64,000 bases of DNA from contig WEDG01007613.1 of NCBI GenBank assembly GCA_017591395.1, forward strand, positions 1-64,000, read 5' to 3'. The notes beneath the pieces were generated by a model. That model was not told where the DNA came from, searched no databases, and saw only the letters and a program-made list of their open reading frames with translations. The stretch's first letter is position 1. Every line of letters starts with the position of its first letter. The stretch comes from Schistocephalus solidus (taxonomy: Eukaryota > Platyhelminthes > Cestoda > Diphyllobothriidea > Diphyllobothriidae). Below, piece after piece: positions 54,701 to 62,044 of the stretch. Both the position numbers and the translations under genes were made by a program.

Positions 54701-56148
54701 AACAGCCGGATACTTTTATGTATACTTTGTTCCCCCGAGCATTTCCATAGCTTAATGATAATAAAATACTACTGACAACATATAAATAACATGTTTATAG
54801 GACTATTTTATACCCCGCCATATACGTACACCGGCCTGGTGACCCGCCGACATATTTTAAAATAGGTTTTGCACACGTATCGCCTACTACTACCAGCACA
54901 TTATAATGTTTAAATACAGTGAACTTAAAATGTAATGCTTATGCTTAACCATTTAGAAGTGACTTATTCAGCTGATTTCGGCGCATATTTAGAACGCCAA
55001 CATGCTCTGATAATCGGTCAACCTACGGTCGTCTTTTAATCCCATGCCTCCTTCTTCCTCTCCGCCCAATATAGGCCCGGATCCTGGAGAACAAGATGGA
55101 TAGCCTCAACGGTCAATGCGCGGAGAGCACGAAGGAGGGGGCTGGTAAACCTCATACGACGGGTATGCTGGAGTGCTCTCTTTTTCCTCCTCTTTATCCG
55201 TTGGCAACACTCCCTCTTGCTGGCTCACGTAGTGTTGTGTAGGAAGTTGCTCCACACAGCAAATGCAAAGCTAGACCTTTTAAGGGTATATTGTAATTTG
55301 ACCGTCCTAACTTGTCAAGCTATAACGGAACATGTCTTCAGTGCACTCACCTGATAACTCGATGTTTTACTGCAACAACACTGCGTACGACGACATAAAC
55401 GTCCTAACTGGCCACACTCTCTCTTGCTCGCTCACGTAGTGTTGCGTAGGAAGTTGCTCCACACGGCAAATGCAAAGTTGGACCTTTTAAGGGTATATTG
55501 TAATCTGAACGTCCTAACTTGTCAAGCTATAACGGAACATGCCTTCAGTGCACTCACCTGTTAACTTGGAGTTTTACTGCAACAACCCTGCCTACTGTCA
55601 AAGAAACTTCTTTCTACTCTGTCGGAAATACCAAACAGTGCACGAGATTAGAATAACATGGATTTTATGAAATCCTACACTAGATAACATTTGGTACCGC
55701 ACTACCGCGTGACGAATACATTGTTCTCTTAAACATGTTATCCTCTCCAAACATCTAAATAATAGAAGATAGTTCCTCTGAAAACGTTTTCGGATGTTAG
55801 GGGGGTTACGTTTAGCCCTCCTTAAAAGTATTTGAACTGCCAGTTGTATCCTCGTCCCACGTCACTATGGTGGGGGTTAGTATTCAGTGGGCTTCGGGAT
55901 ATTATGTACGGTAAAAAACCCAACCTACTTTCAATCTTTCTAGTAGGCATTTATTTTTCTTGATGTGACAATATGTGAAGCAAGGGTTGTCACAAGGGAA
56001 CTAAAGGCATTTACCTCAACCTCCCCCAATAATATTCCTTCATCGTATTCCCGTTCTTTCAGGCGGCTCATGGACCCAATTTGAGAGACGTTTCCCGCTC
56101 TCCAAATGGCAGGAGGCCAAAGGTTTTTTCCAACAGGTTCAAACTTAA
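31974..56148 (+). CDS. SCAPER: SCAPER, S-phase cyclin A-associated protein in the endoplasmic reticulum (24 exons traced, N-terminus missing)
   Basis: Spliced gene of about 1,800 codons spread over 24 kb. The family is known as a cyclin A/CDK2 interactor at the ER and, in mammals, as a factor that links TTC5-bound ribosomes to the CCR4-NOT deadenylase in tubulin mRNA control. Human mutations cause retinal and ciliary disease. Family landmarks seen in order are DYRARYWGQML near the start, FKALIEK, the MHEKLSS phrase, a long charged coiled coil, one C2H2 finger (CRVC..H-x5-H), an SALDRTL-like segment (SAMDRVLNSI), and helical repeats ending LLHEAVICLGYLTAFNEENQ and RFPLSKWQEAKGFF before the stop. 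It is longer than the human protein (about 1,400 residues) because of acidic and Ser-rich insertions in exons 3-5, 17-19 and 21. Introns range from 78 bp to 6 kb, and the larger ones hold mobile elements. Four frame conflicts (31.97, 32.5, 45.4 and 47.1-47.2 kb) are listed with the exons. Confidence 0.95.
32181..32281 (+). CDS. SCAPER: SCAPER exon
   Basis: EVIMILKHSEHDFKALIEKM corresponds to the EVLMMLDNYVRDFKALIDW segment that follows directly in other animals. Acceptor AACGAAG|GAG, donor AACAG|GTAAGG, phases 0 and 2. It is preceded by a 93-bp intron. Confidence 0.9.
32374..32933 (+). CDS. SCAPER: SCAPER exon(s) with internal frame conflict
   Basis: Begins PQCLAWDERKISPGKPIMHR, equivalent to the SLAWEVKKMSPGRHVI segment of the family. 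From 32374 the frame is open only to a TGA at 32534-32536. The frame that reaches the good donor GATGAG|GTGAGA encodes WDEYEDTVTRRTQPPDENIL and a very acidic DDEDDDEDDEG stretch. A micro-intron or a one-base indel between about 32450 and 32536 is needed. Confidence 0.75.
33038..33836 (+). CDS. SCAPER: SCAPER large exon with acidic tract and Cys cluster
   Basis: 799-bp exon, acceptor TTTGTAG|GCG, donor ATTT|GTAAGT. It starts with a charged helix (ERVLRSQLGRAQSEEATLRR), comparable to the EELADRLEKANEEAIASA region. It then has a run of Asp/Glu (DEEEDDEEEEEG), a Ser-rich stretch and a cysteine cluster, CRVCYACSCKSS. The latter parts have no counterpart I know of in vertebrate SCAPER. Confidence 0.85.
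34030..34429 (+). CDS. SCAPER: SCAPER exon with the MHEKLSS motif
   Basis: Mostly Ser/Pro/Val-rich low complexity, ending GRGVQMHEKLSSKKPTR. The family has GIHMHEKLSSPSRKR at this place, a strong landmark. Acceptor CCGTTTTAG|TA, donor CGACCAG|GTAAGC. Both phases fit the neighbours. Confidence 0.93.
34430..35872. other. SCAPER intron, no feature seen
   Basis: 1.4-kb intron between the MHEKLSS exon and the coiled-coil exons. I see no repeat or gene in it. Confidence 0.6.
35873..35981 (+). CDS. SCAPER: SCAPER exon, start of coiled coil
   Basis: SSSMQQLEAKQARARTLRQR and HLLERSNRVRELSKK, the basic helix that aligns with QLREKLREEKTLKLQKLLEREKDV. Acceptor follows a strong pyrimidine tract (CCCCCTCCTGTAG|A). 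Donor AAAAAG|GTAGGC. Confidence 0.93.
36105..36525 (+). mobile_element. 5'-truncated copy of the RTE-like element tail
   Basis: Plus-oriented 420-bp match to the last part of the 3' tail at 7690-8110, ending in the same GACGGTCAAACTGTCGTG terminus. It lies in a SCAPER intron. Confidence 0.82.
36620..36784 (+). CDS. SCAPER: SCAPER coiled-coil exon
   Basis: 55 codons, phase 0 to 0: EEVRMQKRLLLQQRRTYLEE, ERLHVAELKRRAELDRRV and EIKGREIAFIQ, matching the family's LLHAEFKRE and VNEIAFI phrases. Acceptor TTGCCAG|GTC, donor ATTCAG|GTAAAT. Confidence 0.95.
36792..36813. repeat. (CCA)n microsatellite
   Basis: Seven CCA-type triplets begin eight bases after the exon's donor site, inside a 78-bp intron. 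Confidence 0.8.
36863..36994 (+). CDS. SCAPER: SCAPER coiled-coil exon
   Basis: SLEAEQKQHTIFTKHEISRA then RLEERAEERRRRLEEKAEK, aligning with TLEAQNKRHDVLSKLKEYEQ and the following Arg/Glu-rich helix. Acceptor ATTTTAG|AGC, donor GCCAAG|GTAGGT. Confidence 0.95.
36995..39020. other. SCAPER intron, no gene seen
   Basis: 2-kb intron. The only item noted is a short telomere-like stretch near 38375-38432 (GGGTTAGGGTTTT with degenerate repeats around it). Confidence 0.6.
39021..39245 (+). CDS. SCAPER: SCAPER coiled-coil exon
   Basis: 75 codons of Arg/Glu/Ala-rich helix (LRRRQLEAMRLAKLDALQAR ... LENQQRAHIEELRSKIERK), matching the ERLAALTAAQQEAMEELQKKIQLK part of the family. Acceptor GCTTTCAG|CTC, donor CGCAAG|GTAATC. 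Confidence 0.95.
39246..40573. other. SCAPER intron, no feature seen
   Basis: 1.3-kb intron. I see nothing in it beyond short chance frames. Confidence 0.6.
40574..40762 (+). CDS. SCAPER: SCAPER exon, first half of the C2H2 finger
   Basis: QTESERRHQETLRGIRRKA, a Ser/Thr-rich linker, then KWCRVCKVL holding the two zinc-binding cysteines (CxxC). Acceptor TTTTCTAG|CAA, donor GTCCTG|GTAAGT, phase 0. Confidence 0.95.
40861..40962 (+). CDS. SCAPER: SCAPER exon, second half of the C2H2 finger
   Basis: MDRGLTPKYHFQTKRHRRAL supplies the two histidines (H-x5-H). The family has LFSHVKGRKHQQAV here. Splitting the finger across an intron agrees with the exon join being real. Acceptor CTTCTAG|ATG, donor AAGATG|GTGAGT. 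Confidence 0.95.
41125..41253. repeat. 25-bp tandem repeat, five copies
   Basis: Five head-to-tail copies of a 25-bp unit beginning CTTAGCAGAACGTTGG, at 41125, 41150, 41175, 41200 and 41225, plus four bases of a sixth. The only variation is one C-to-T change in copy 4 (AGAATG). The near-identity implies recent expansion. Confidence 0.95.
41955..42150 (-). mobile_element. tRNA-derived SINE with hammerhead-like segment, copy A
   Basis: On the minus strand, box A (TAGCTCAACGGTTAGAGCG, 42100-42082) and a decayed box B (42063-42048) give a tRNA-like head. Downstream, CTGATGA (42010-42004) is followed by the hairpin GGCT-AATA-AGCC and then AAAAATGGTCAT, with flanking GGCTGG and CCAGTC able to pair. 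In this copy the G expected after the hairpin is A. SINEs are copied by the machinery of other retroelements. The ends are approximate. Confidence 0.65.
42357..42487 (+). CDS. SCAPER: SCAPER exon
   Basis: DELNAASLVDIPLNHPSPRI then RQKSIGKRMVSIRQRMNSR, comparable to the family's KNKKKAKKIKARMNFRAKEY segment. Acceptor AATTTAG|GAT, donor TCTCG|GTAAGA, phase 0 to 2. Confidence 0.9.
42693..42771. repeat. (TA)n microsatellite
   Basis: About 39 uninterrupted TA units in the intron after 42487. Length is likely to vary between individuals and assemblies. Confidence 0.95.
43299..43370 (+). CDS. SCAPER: SCAPER short exon
   Basis: 72 bp: TALYRREACLSNPKSAPDG, similar in place and style to EYESLMETKNSGSDSPYK. 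Acceptor CTATATAG|GAC, donor CAGCA|GTATGT. Both phases (2 and 2) fit the neighbours, which is the main support for so short an exon. Confidence 0.75.
43371..43795. other. SCAPER intron, no feature seen
   Basis: 425-bp intron with nothing recognisable in it. Confidence 0.5.
43796..43994 (+). CDS. SCAPER: SCAPER exon
   Basis: LQKLVKEARRYYNLPESGPW then VASRVSAMDRVLNSILRLL, matching LQRLAKDLLKQVQVQDSGSW..NKVSALDRTLGEITRIL. Acceptor CCGTAG|G, donor GACAAG|GTAATT. Confidence 0.95.
44080..44186 (+). CDS. SCAPER: SCAPER exon
   Basis: VAQTVCFHLDLLPVLIGLID, helical and hydrophobic, in the place of DQIAFQAAGGLTALEHILQ. Acceptor CTTCTAG|GTG, donor CGCACG|GTAAGT. Confidence 0.92.
44292..44415 (+). CDS. 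SCAPER: SCAPER exon
   Basis: TITLACSVLNHLCFDNPLTC then TNDLTLLIDCLIVKLT, aligning with SLCNAINVYNLTCNN and NKITFLMDLLIHQLT. Acceptor CTTTTAG|T, donor CTTACC|GTGAGT. Confidence 0.94.
44495..44854 (+). CDS. SCAPER: SCAPER exon
   Basis: 120 codons: a Ser/Ala-rich start, then TCVQGLFTCLITVLKVLGTP (compare VFEGLTTGLLKVSAVVLG), then a polar Thr/Lys-rich insertion ending FRPKATTI. Acceptor CCTCCAG|CGC, donor ACCATC|GTAAGT, phase 0 to 0. Confidence 0.93.
44986..45272 (+). CDS. SCAPER: SCAPER exon
   Basis: DFLAFISNSGLMELITARLS corresponds to DLISYVVNMGLIDKLCACFL. SLAFLLIEFLTATVKLL corresponds to FLQHAAGLLHAMCTL. Acceptor AATTAAG|GAT, donor GACGG|GTAAGT, phase 0 to 2. Confidence 0.94.
45438..45638 (+). 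CDS. SCAPER: SCAPER exon with (CAG)n; 5' splice site uncertain
   Basis: The conserved text DPTYIFEAAAATEVFGLVAF and LYGVLLC (compare DPTGLTAALQATDLAGVLHML) is read in the frame that turns the CAG run at 45484-45507 into glutamines. Using the obvious acceptor TTTCCAG|ATT (45438) with the previous exon's phase gives a different frame that reads polyalanine and hits TGA near 45536. An acceptor at CCGAAG|A (45469) would fit the phase. Donor TCCG|GTAGGT, phase 1. Confidence 0.8.
45727..45881 (+). CDS. SCAPER: SCAPER exon
   Basis: LPGVSRREGWASSESTAYIR then AVGELILAAIRLINGFIVA, aligning with NTIQVAIQSLRFFNSFAALH. Acceptor CCTTTAG|GA, donor ATGCAG|GTGCGT, phase 1 to 0. Confidence 0.92.
45882..46973. 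other. SCAPER intron, no feature seen
   Basis: 1.1-kb AT-rich intron with no gene or repeat identified. Confidence 0.6.
46974..47420 (+). CDS. SCAPER: SCAPER exon with internal frame conflict
   Basis: Starts TIMGNELTCVELRNILGCLL (compare SIVGAEGLSLAFRHMASSLL), acceptor AATTTTAG|ACC. It then continues into a Ser/Thr/Arg-rich insertion. The starting frame stops at 47238. The frame that reaches the consensus donor GATTGC|GTAAGT with the phase needed by the next exon is open from 47089. A switch between 47089 and 47238 (micro-intron or indel) is required. Confidence 0.8.
47590..47965. mobile_element. Two RTE-tail copies joined 3' end to 3' end
   Basis: 47590-47760 reads in plus orientation and ends GACGGTTGAATTGTCG. 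From about 47765 a second copy reads in minus orientation (GGGAATTAGTTT..GATAGTAGACTTGTGCAGCATCTA..GGAGGCG). The pair forms an imperfect inverted repeat around 47755. Confidence 0.6.
48617..48960 (-). mobile_element. RTE-tail copy
   Basis: Minus-oriented match to the 3' tail. Its 3' end is CGACGGTCGAAATGTCG followed by a short GT run (CA on the plus strand, 48606-48618). Confidence 0.72.
48980..49862 (-). mobile_element. RTE-tail copy, longest
   Basis: Covers the whole 3' tail of the element at 7690-8557, starting within a few bases of the stop codon and ending at the shared 3' terminus. The two agree over 870 bp with point differences and small indels. It is directly adjacent to the SINE copy starting at 49874. 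Confidence 0.85.
49874..50023 (-). mobile_element. tRNA-derived SINE with hammerhead-like segment, copy B
   Basis: Minus strand: box A TGGCTCAATGGTAGAGCG (49994-49977) and box B GGTCGCGGGTTCTAATCCC (49958-49940) are close to the RNA polymerase III consensus. They are followed by CTGATGA (49906-49900), the hairpin GGCT-AATA-AGCC, GAA and the self-complementary ATGGCCAT (49882-49875). The spacing after box B and the absence of a clover-leaf acceptor stem rule out a working tRNA gene. The copy ends one base past ATGGCCAT. Confidence 0.75.
50024..50395 (-). mobile_element. Inverted repeat (arms about 150 bp) with hammerhead-like loop, copy C
   Basis: 50024-50176 and 50237-50395 are inverted copies (outer ends GGAATATGATGAT and its complement, with GTCGCATAGCGAC inside both). 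The 60-bp loop contains, on the minus strand, CTGATGA (50207-50201), hairpin GGCT-TATA-AGCC, GAA, ATGGCCAT and then CCGG, which can pair with CTGG before CTGATGA. Confidence 0.7.
53487..53790 (+). CDS. SCAPER: SCAPER exon, most conserved C-terminal part
   Basis: MLVLLHEAVICLGYLTAFNE, RAGHAPTLLHRLLRLPVAYF and LADILFPTLISCCFSNPDN align residue by residue with the family's LLHEVIVCVGYFTVNHPDNQ, SGRHPTVLQKLCQLPFQYF and LFPSLIAACYNNHQN. This is the strongest single match of the gene. Acceptor CCACTAG|C, donor ATTGAG|GTGCGT. Confidence 0.97.
53800..54017 (+). mobile_element. RTE-tail copy
   Basis: Plus-oriented, 5'-truncated, ending GACGACGGTCGAACTAATGTG. It begins only about ten bases after the SCAPER donor site at 53790. 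Confidence 0.65.
54095..54306 (+). mobile_element. RTE-tail copy, diverged
   Basis: Same orientation as the copy at 53800 and lying behind it, more diverged, ending GGACGGTTGAATTGTCGTC. Confidence 0.55.
55075..55144 (+). CDS. SCAPER: SCAPER penultimate exon
   Basis: ARILENKMDSLNGQCAEST, 70 bp, the variable linker before the C-terminal helix. Acceptor CCAATATAG|GCC, donor GGGGCTG|GTAAAC, phase 0 to 1. Its support is mainly position and phase. Confidence 0.8.
55202..55611. repeat. 207-bp tandem duplication
   Basis: Two direct copies with a 207-bp period (for example CTCACGTAGTGTTG at 55224 and 55431), about 93% alike over 190 bp. It lies in the last SCAPER intron. No coding content. Confidence 0.85.
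56063..56148 (+). CDS. SCAPER: SCAPER last exon and stop codon
   Basis: GSWTQFERRFPLSKWQEAKG then FFQQVQT and TAA (56146-56148), the counterpart of the family's ELANRFPQQAWEEARQFFLKK terminus. Acceptor TCTTTCAG|GC, phase 1. The close match of the terminal helix and stop position makes this the true end of the protein. Confidence 0.93.
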
Positions 56149-57758
56149 CTATCTCCCCCACGAAAATCGTGACCTTTTCAGTCCTCGCGTGTGCACAACA
56201 CTCTCTCTCGCTCCCATATATTTCTCCAACATTACCCCCATCCCACTGTACAGCAAAAAAGAGTATCTTGCCTTTAAAAACTTTTTGCGTCTTCACAACA
56301 GCCTTCGCCTTTTGTGTCGTTAATAGCCCTCGGTGCACCTAAGTCTCCATTAGGACTTCTATTGATCAAATAACGTTACGAAGTACTGAATGCGCGGCCT
56401 AACTTCCCTCGTACCCAAATCTGATGCCAAAATTCACCAGTAGGCATGGGTAACAAATGGAGATCGTCTAGTCTACCATTTCACTAAAGCACGATGACTG
56501 GGGAAGTGGGCGGTCAGTATAATGAAGTTACTAAGTGAAATACTAATTCTATGGATCACCGAAAATGGGTTAATTTGATGTTTTCCAGGTGCGGCAGTTA
56601 GGTCTACTCATAGCATTGGCAATTCGCTAGTTTTATTCGGTGATAACCATCTTTAACAGACTGTGCCCTGTGTGCATGTGAACTTTAAAGGCGGGCTGTC
56701 TGCCCTGATATGCTTGGACGGAAAACGACTACTGCGGGAGTCAGATAGCAGGGAGTGCCGTGCGATCTTGAAAGCTGCCTTCGCCTGGCAGAGCCTACGC
56801 AGGGGTTGGTAGGCCGGCATTGTCTGGGGAGGGGGCTTACGCACTCTGACCTTTTCTGCGTAGATTGGCTCGGAGAGTTGAACACGCTGCCGAGCCAAGT
56901 GATCCCGGCGTGTACAATGTGAGTGGGGGGTTGGGGACACATTCGGGGTTGGCGGTATCCCCTGGCACAGCGACCGAGTGGCCGCGATGAAGGTCAAATT
57001 GCAGATGGGTCAGTGTGGACCCAGACTTCGTTTCAGGGGCGGGGTTTCTGCGGAGAGTTTGGGGGCTGGCGGCGTTACTTGTAGTAAAACTGCAGGAACT
57101 GTCACCTTGAACAAGTGATTTGTATTAAAAACGAGTTTGCTTTAGATATAATGCCTTCTTATGGTTGAGAATAAGTCACGCCAACCGACTTAATTGCACT
57201 CGCAGCATAATCCTTGTTTAAGTGACATTGTGATTACGTGAGTTTTGGAGTTTGTACAAGTTAGAATTTCCGGAAGGCGTGCGCGAGTATTCCTTTCTAC
57301 TTACATTGCGTCTTTCTTAGCAGGTATGAAAGAAAATACGTGAGAAAAAGTGATCTCGCACTTTCCCCACAAAATTGGCATCGGAAGAGACTTCTGAACA
57401 TTTTTCACCGATATTTCAGCTAGTGGGGGGTAAGTCCGCCTTTAAGAATTGGGGATCTTCCTCTACGTTCAGTTACCTAATGTGGTAGGTCACCATCTTA
57501 GTCTCATTTAATTACTTGTCTCAACAGCTGATCCTGTTGGGTTGCATTTCAGACTTCCTCAAAAGTTACAGGGAGAGCGCGAATGGAATCCACAAAACAG
57601 ACTGAATCTCTGACTCAACGGAGACGGGCAGGATGACGTTGTCCTCAGGTTCCTTAGAACGCGAGTTTGATTAAGCGCGAGAGTGCACCTGCCTGGCCTA
57701 TGTTTGTGGTAGACTGGTACCGGATATCGAATTCTTAGCCTAGCAGCATAGTAGCCCA
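56149..57758. other. Intergenic, no gene seen
   Basis: The first part should contain the SCAPER 3' untranslated region, but I do not see a clear AATAAA signal close behind the stop codon. The rest shows no domain or known repeat. Confidence 0.4.
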
Positions 57759-58172
57759 TCACTGAAGACGATTTGCCGAGTACACAGGAATGCCTTTTTT
57801 CGCGCCCAAAATTGCAAGAAGAGGTTTATAGTCCGTTAGAAGGGTGAAATGGCGGCCATAGTGTATCTTGTGGAACTTCTTCACGGCGAAGATAATGGCC
57901 GAGGCCTCCTTCTCAATCTGTCCGTAGTCGCGTTCCGCAAACGTTAGCGACCTTGATGCATGATAAAAAGCAAGTTCTATGTTGCCGGGTAAGACGTGTG
58001 AAATTACGGCGCCAATTCCATAGTTTGAGTCGTCCACTGCAATGACAATCTTCAGATCGGAGTTGAAGTGTGTGAGCAGGAAATCAGAGATCAAAATTGT
58101 GTTCACTTTCTTCAAAGGCCTGTTTACATTCTGGCGACCAGATCGAGCTGACATCTTTCTTGAGTTATTCAT
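57759..58172 (-). pseudogene. Gypsy-type RNase H fragment
   Basis: IVIAVDDSNYGIGAVISHVL (first acidic residues), FYHASRSLTFAERDYGQIEK, EASAIIFAVKKFHKIHYGRH and FTLLTDYKPLLAILG, the RT-linked RNase H of Gypsy elements, which removes the RNA strand after copying. The match stops after AKKGIPVYSANRLQ. Confidence 0.9.
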
Positions 58173-58207
58173 TCATCGGATGACAAAGGTGGACAACTCA
58201 TGAGACC

Positions 58208-58972
58208 CTATAAAACGCGTAAGGTATTTACGCCCATATGTAGAAGCATCTGCTTGAAGGTGTCGATGTTATTTCGATCTGGGTGCCAACCATTTTGGTC
58301 GATTATGAAACCGAGGTATTTCACAGACAACATGAAAAAATTGTACTTGTTCAGATGCAAGCAGAAGCCATAGTCCCGAATCCGACTGAATACAGTCTCC
58401 AGATGTTGCAACAATCCATCTGTATTTGATCCAGTGACGATGATCTCAGCCAGATAGACAGCGGCTCCTTGAGTGCCCGTCAGCATGGTGTCCATAATTT
58501 GCTGGAAGATGGCGGGAGCGGTCTTGGCACCAAATGTCTACAGGTGAACTGGAACCAACCATGGTGAGTGTCAGAATAGTCAGAAACTCCCGGGATTCTT
58601 CGGCTACCTCGATTTGGATGTATATAACAGATAGATCAATTTTGGCGAAACAAGCTCCACCATTTGGCTCAGCAAAAAGACCTTCCGGAAATATCGATGT
58701 ATGCCCAGGGCGACATTGAGGCCGGTAGCGAAATCAGCACAGATTCGAACTTTGCCGGTAGCCCTCTTGGCGGCCACAATAGGCGCGACCCATGCGGAGT
58801 AATTAACTGGCTGAAGGCGCTCAGGTTCTTCGTCCACTACTGTAAGTGCGGCATAGGGTACTGGTCGTTTCGGTCGGAACACAGGTTGTGCATTCAAGTG
58901 TGCATTCATCTGGGTGCAGCAACCAAGGCCGTCTTGGAAAACTGAGGTGAATTTCTCCTGTAGAGTAGACAT
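58208..58972 (-). pseudogene. Gypsy-type reverse transcriptase fragment, catalytic box altered
   Basis: 58972-58604 holds the N-terminal part (FQDGLGCCTQMNAHLNAQPV, PVNYSAWVAPIVAAKRATGK, VRICADFATGLN with one catalytic Asp). 58495-58208 holds the palm end (GAAVYLAEIIVTG, LHLNKYNFF, VKYLGFIIDQNGWHPD). The YLDD box expected between them reads YLAE, so both metal-binding aspartates at that site are gone. The two parts are in different frames. Confidence 0.85.
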
Positions 58973-59591
58973 CAGCTTTGAAGCCCGCTCATTCGATTTG
59001 ACGGGACATAGCCAAAATTACTGCACACTATTGCAAACACGATTAAGTGGCCATTCCAGGAGACCGCGTGTATCGATCCAGTCAAGGCCAAGTAAGTTAA
59101 TGTTCGGGCGGTTGGTGAGGAAGCATGTTCATTTGAATTGAATACCATCAAAAGAAACGTCACATTTAGGCTCACTCGGGAGCCGGAGAGTTCCTCCATA
59201 AAAATCCAGCGCTTTCGTGTTAGATTTGATCATTGGAGGCCGTCCAATCATGTGCAAAGTACACTTGGAGATGAGTGTGATAAAGATGATAGAGACACTT
59301 TGGACCGGAGTTAACTGAAGAGCATTTGGGACGCCCATCCTCCTACTGCATACCTTTGATTTAGAGGGTCGGCCTGCTGGACAGTAATCTTACTTGAGCC
59401 CTCGCTCATGGCATTTCTGACAAACGTACTTCTTGAATGGACAGAAGCGAACGAAATGCAAATGACCGCATTGGTGGTTTTCTGGCGGTTGACTCTTGGG
59501 ACTTCTGTAGTGACATCGACTTTGCATGGGTGATGGCACGAACGCTGGTGGTGGCAAGTGAGGAAATGGGTTGTTCCATAATATCAGAATC

Positions 59592-59831
59592 CTAGTTGAG
59601 ATGCTTGATTCGCTGACGTTCGGCAGTCAATGTCTGTAGGGTGGAGTCGGGGTCCTGTTCAATTTTGCTGAGCAGACGGGTTCTGGTTTCAGTATCGCAG
59701 GGTGCCTGAAGAGCGCACACGAAGACGAGGCACTTGAATTGATCTTCTGTCATCGATCGTAACTTGAAATTTTCACACTTGCGGTTGCCAATAATGGCGA
59801 GCATCAGAAAATCGTCTGCATCGTTCTTCAC
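59592..59831 (-). pseudogene. Gypsy-type Gag fragment
   Basis: 79 codons with CLVFVCALQAPCDTETRTRL and KIEQDPDSTLQTLTAERQRI, the style of Gag C-terminal regions in flatworm Gypsy elements. The nucleocapsid-like cysteines follow downstream in another frame. Gag forms the particle in active elements. Confidence 0.6.
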
Positions 59832-59880
59832 CAGTTTGAGGCACTGGTATCGGATAGTGAACAGTGATGACTTCTCCCCG

Positions 59881-62044
59881 AAGTCTCTGAAAGTTGTTTA
59901 ATGGTTTCATCAAATGTGAAATCACTAGGTTTCTTCAATTATTGTTCTGAAAAATACTTTCAAAATAAAGTGCGTTCCTCTTACTATCAACTAACTTCAC
60001 TCACTCCCTCTCAGAATACGTGGGACGATGCGTGCAAACGAGCAGGTGTGCGCTCTTAGGCAAATGGGTGCTTTCAAGCGCTGCCAGCAGAACCGTGGTA
60101 ACCGTTAAGGTGCCCATTTTCCACTTGTCCTCTACCTCCGCACGTGACTTGGCTCCAACGTGGCGATAGCTTGAAGGTCTTCGCTGATTGGTTGGAGGCG
60201 GACAAAACTCATGCACACACACACCTCACACCATGACCAATAGCATCAAGCCGGCTTGTCATAACAGTGGCTGCCAACATTTTTTTGAGCCAGTTGTACA
60301 CTCCCTTGATGCAAAAGATATCCTGTTAGCTCTGTCTCCCCTAAATTGAACTTGAGGAACTTCGTCGTTGTCAACTGACGCAGCCCGACAAAGCCCTGAA
60401 TGCACTACAACGATATGTGCAGCCGAAACTACTAGATATCCTGTCGCGTTTGAGATGTCCATAGGCGCCACCTAGTTACCCAAACACACTGCTACGTCCT
60501 AGCAACAAAGGGAATCGTGTTTCAGATTACTTTCAACCAAAAGCCTTCCCTTCTGATGATTCTATCTGCAAACTGTTGATAACGTTCAGCAAAAAAACTG
60601 GTGACACGAATATCTTATTGGAGGATACGGGTGCTTGTGGAACTTTAGTTTTCGCTGACAAATGGTAAGTACGTCAAAAGCACAAACACTTTCAATCCCT
60701 TAGACGCTACGTTGAAAGACTAACAATTAAAAACAACCGTCTGTGACAAGCCCATGACCTTACTCATACTTCGTGCAGCTATGACCATGCATGATCTAGC
60801 TGGCCTCATCGATGTCGCGATTTATACATTTTCACGCGTAACGATCCTCAGCAGCGGAGACGGAAGACCCAAGAAGGGCTTCGAATTCTTGATGAACTGC
60901 AACATGACAATACAGCACAGCTCAACCGTCGTGAAAAAAATAGGCGTCAGATGCACGCTACTTGGCATTCGTTCAGTAGGCGGTCGAAAAAGTCTTCCCA
61001 GCTTTTATCGACTTACGTACAATTCAAGTGTAGAGCGGACAGCACTTTGGTGGATAGGCGCTCACCGATCGGTAACAGGACTCAGTGGTATTCTGATATC
61101 ACTTCCCTACGTTTTATACAGTCCGGCGTAATTACATACGAACAGACCAGAGCAAGGTCAAACAAAACTTAACAAAATTGATCATACATTGTCCGACAAC
61201 GCACTCAGTTCACGGTTAAGCGTAGGAGCTACCAGACGAAACAAACCCGCCGAGGCTAAATCACCCTGCGCTCAGGTGAAAATTCAATGTAAGCGTTTGC
61301 CACAGCAGCCAAAGAAGAAAAGATAGACCGGCCCCATGGTCAAAGGCTCGAAGAGACATTTGTATTTCCGTTCATTTTTGTGAAGGTCAGGCTTTGACAG
61401 CGGTTGGCCGATAAAAACCCATAAATTAGTAAAGCACTTCTCCTTACAAAATAATAATCCCGAAAAACAAATTTTCAAACTAGTACGCACAAGAAGTGGT
61501 GTGCCAATGTCATTGAAACCACAACGCTGCCTTGACAAACAAAAACAAATTGTTAGTCACTGGAGCCTTTAAAACTCCAATGGATAGAAGTAAATTAGGC
61601 ACAATTCAGGAGATAAGTAAAAGAAACGGGCGGCTCGTAAAATGCAATTAGTAATAAGGCGATAACTGTAATATAAATGTATCATCACCAAGTGCTTCAT
61701 TGTAATTAAAGTTCACAGCATATGTGGACCGTCCACAGCATTGCTAACAATGTCAGAATATCAATAAGAAGCGGGATTGTGTACGCTGAAGTTGAAATAA
61801 ATGCGCGTGCAACCACCAGGTGGATAAATGCTCCGAGCACTGCGCACCACCAACCGACAGGCTCGATACAGAAACAAATTTTGGGATAAAAAGACCCGGC
61901 TGTTAAAGCTGCATGGCAGAGCAGAATTCAGAAGAACTTAAGGCGCGAATTGATGTACATTAGAGGGCGGTGAGTTCGGGAAACGGTCGATTGAAGACGA
62001 GGGACGGAGGAGGGGAGGGGGAGGCGGAACAAGACCACAGGCCT
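59881..62044. other. Intergenic, no gene seen
   Basis: Some medium open frames at 60754-61172 and 61284-61538 have no recognisable domain and no splice or codon pattern that I would defend. The 3' untranslated region of the minus-strand gene at 62.0 kb probably occupies the right-hand part. Confidence 0.4.

Larger units (their letters stand above)
53791..55074. other. SCAPER intron with two RTE-tail copies
   Basis: 1.3-kb intron. The first 520 bp are RTE-tail copies and the rest is AT-rich with nothing recognised. Confidence 0.6.
57759..59880 (-). mobile_element. Decayed Ty3/Gypsy-type LTR retrotransposon, gag-pol fragment
   Basis: Minus-strand order is Gag, zinc knuckle, protease, reverse transcriptase, RNase H, the usual Gypsy arrangement. 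Gag C-terminus is at 59831-59592, a knuckle region at 59473-59405 (CGHLHFVRFC, CQKCHERG), a protease-linker at about 59340-59130, and pol from 58972 to 57759. No integrase and no long terminal repeats were found. Frames shift several times and a catalytic motif is lost, so it is inactive. Confidence 0.85.

Noticed and set aside
55940..56338. 132-codon minus-strand frame
   Set aside because: It overlaps the last SCAPER exon on the other strand, has no recognisable domain and is explained as a shadow frame.
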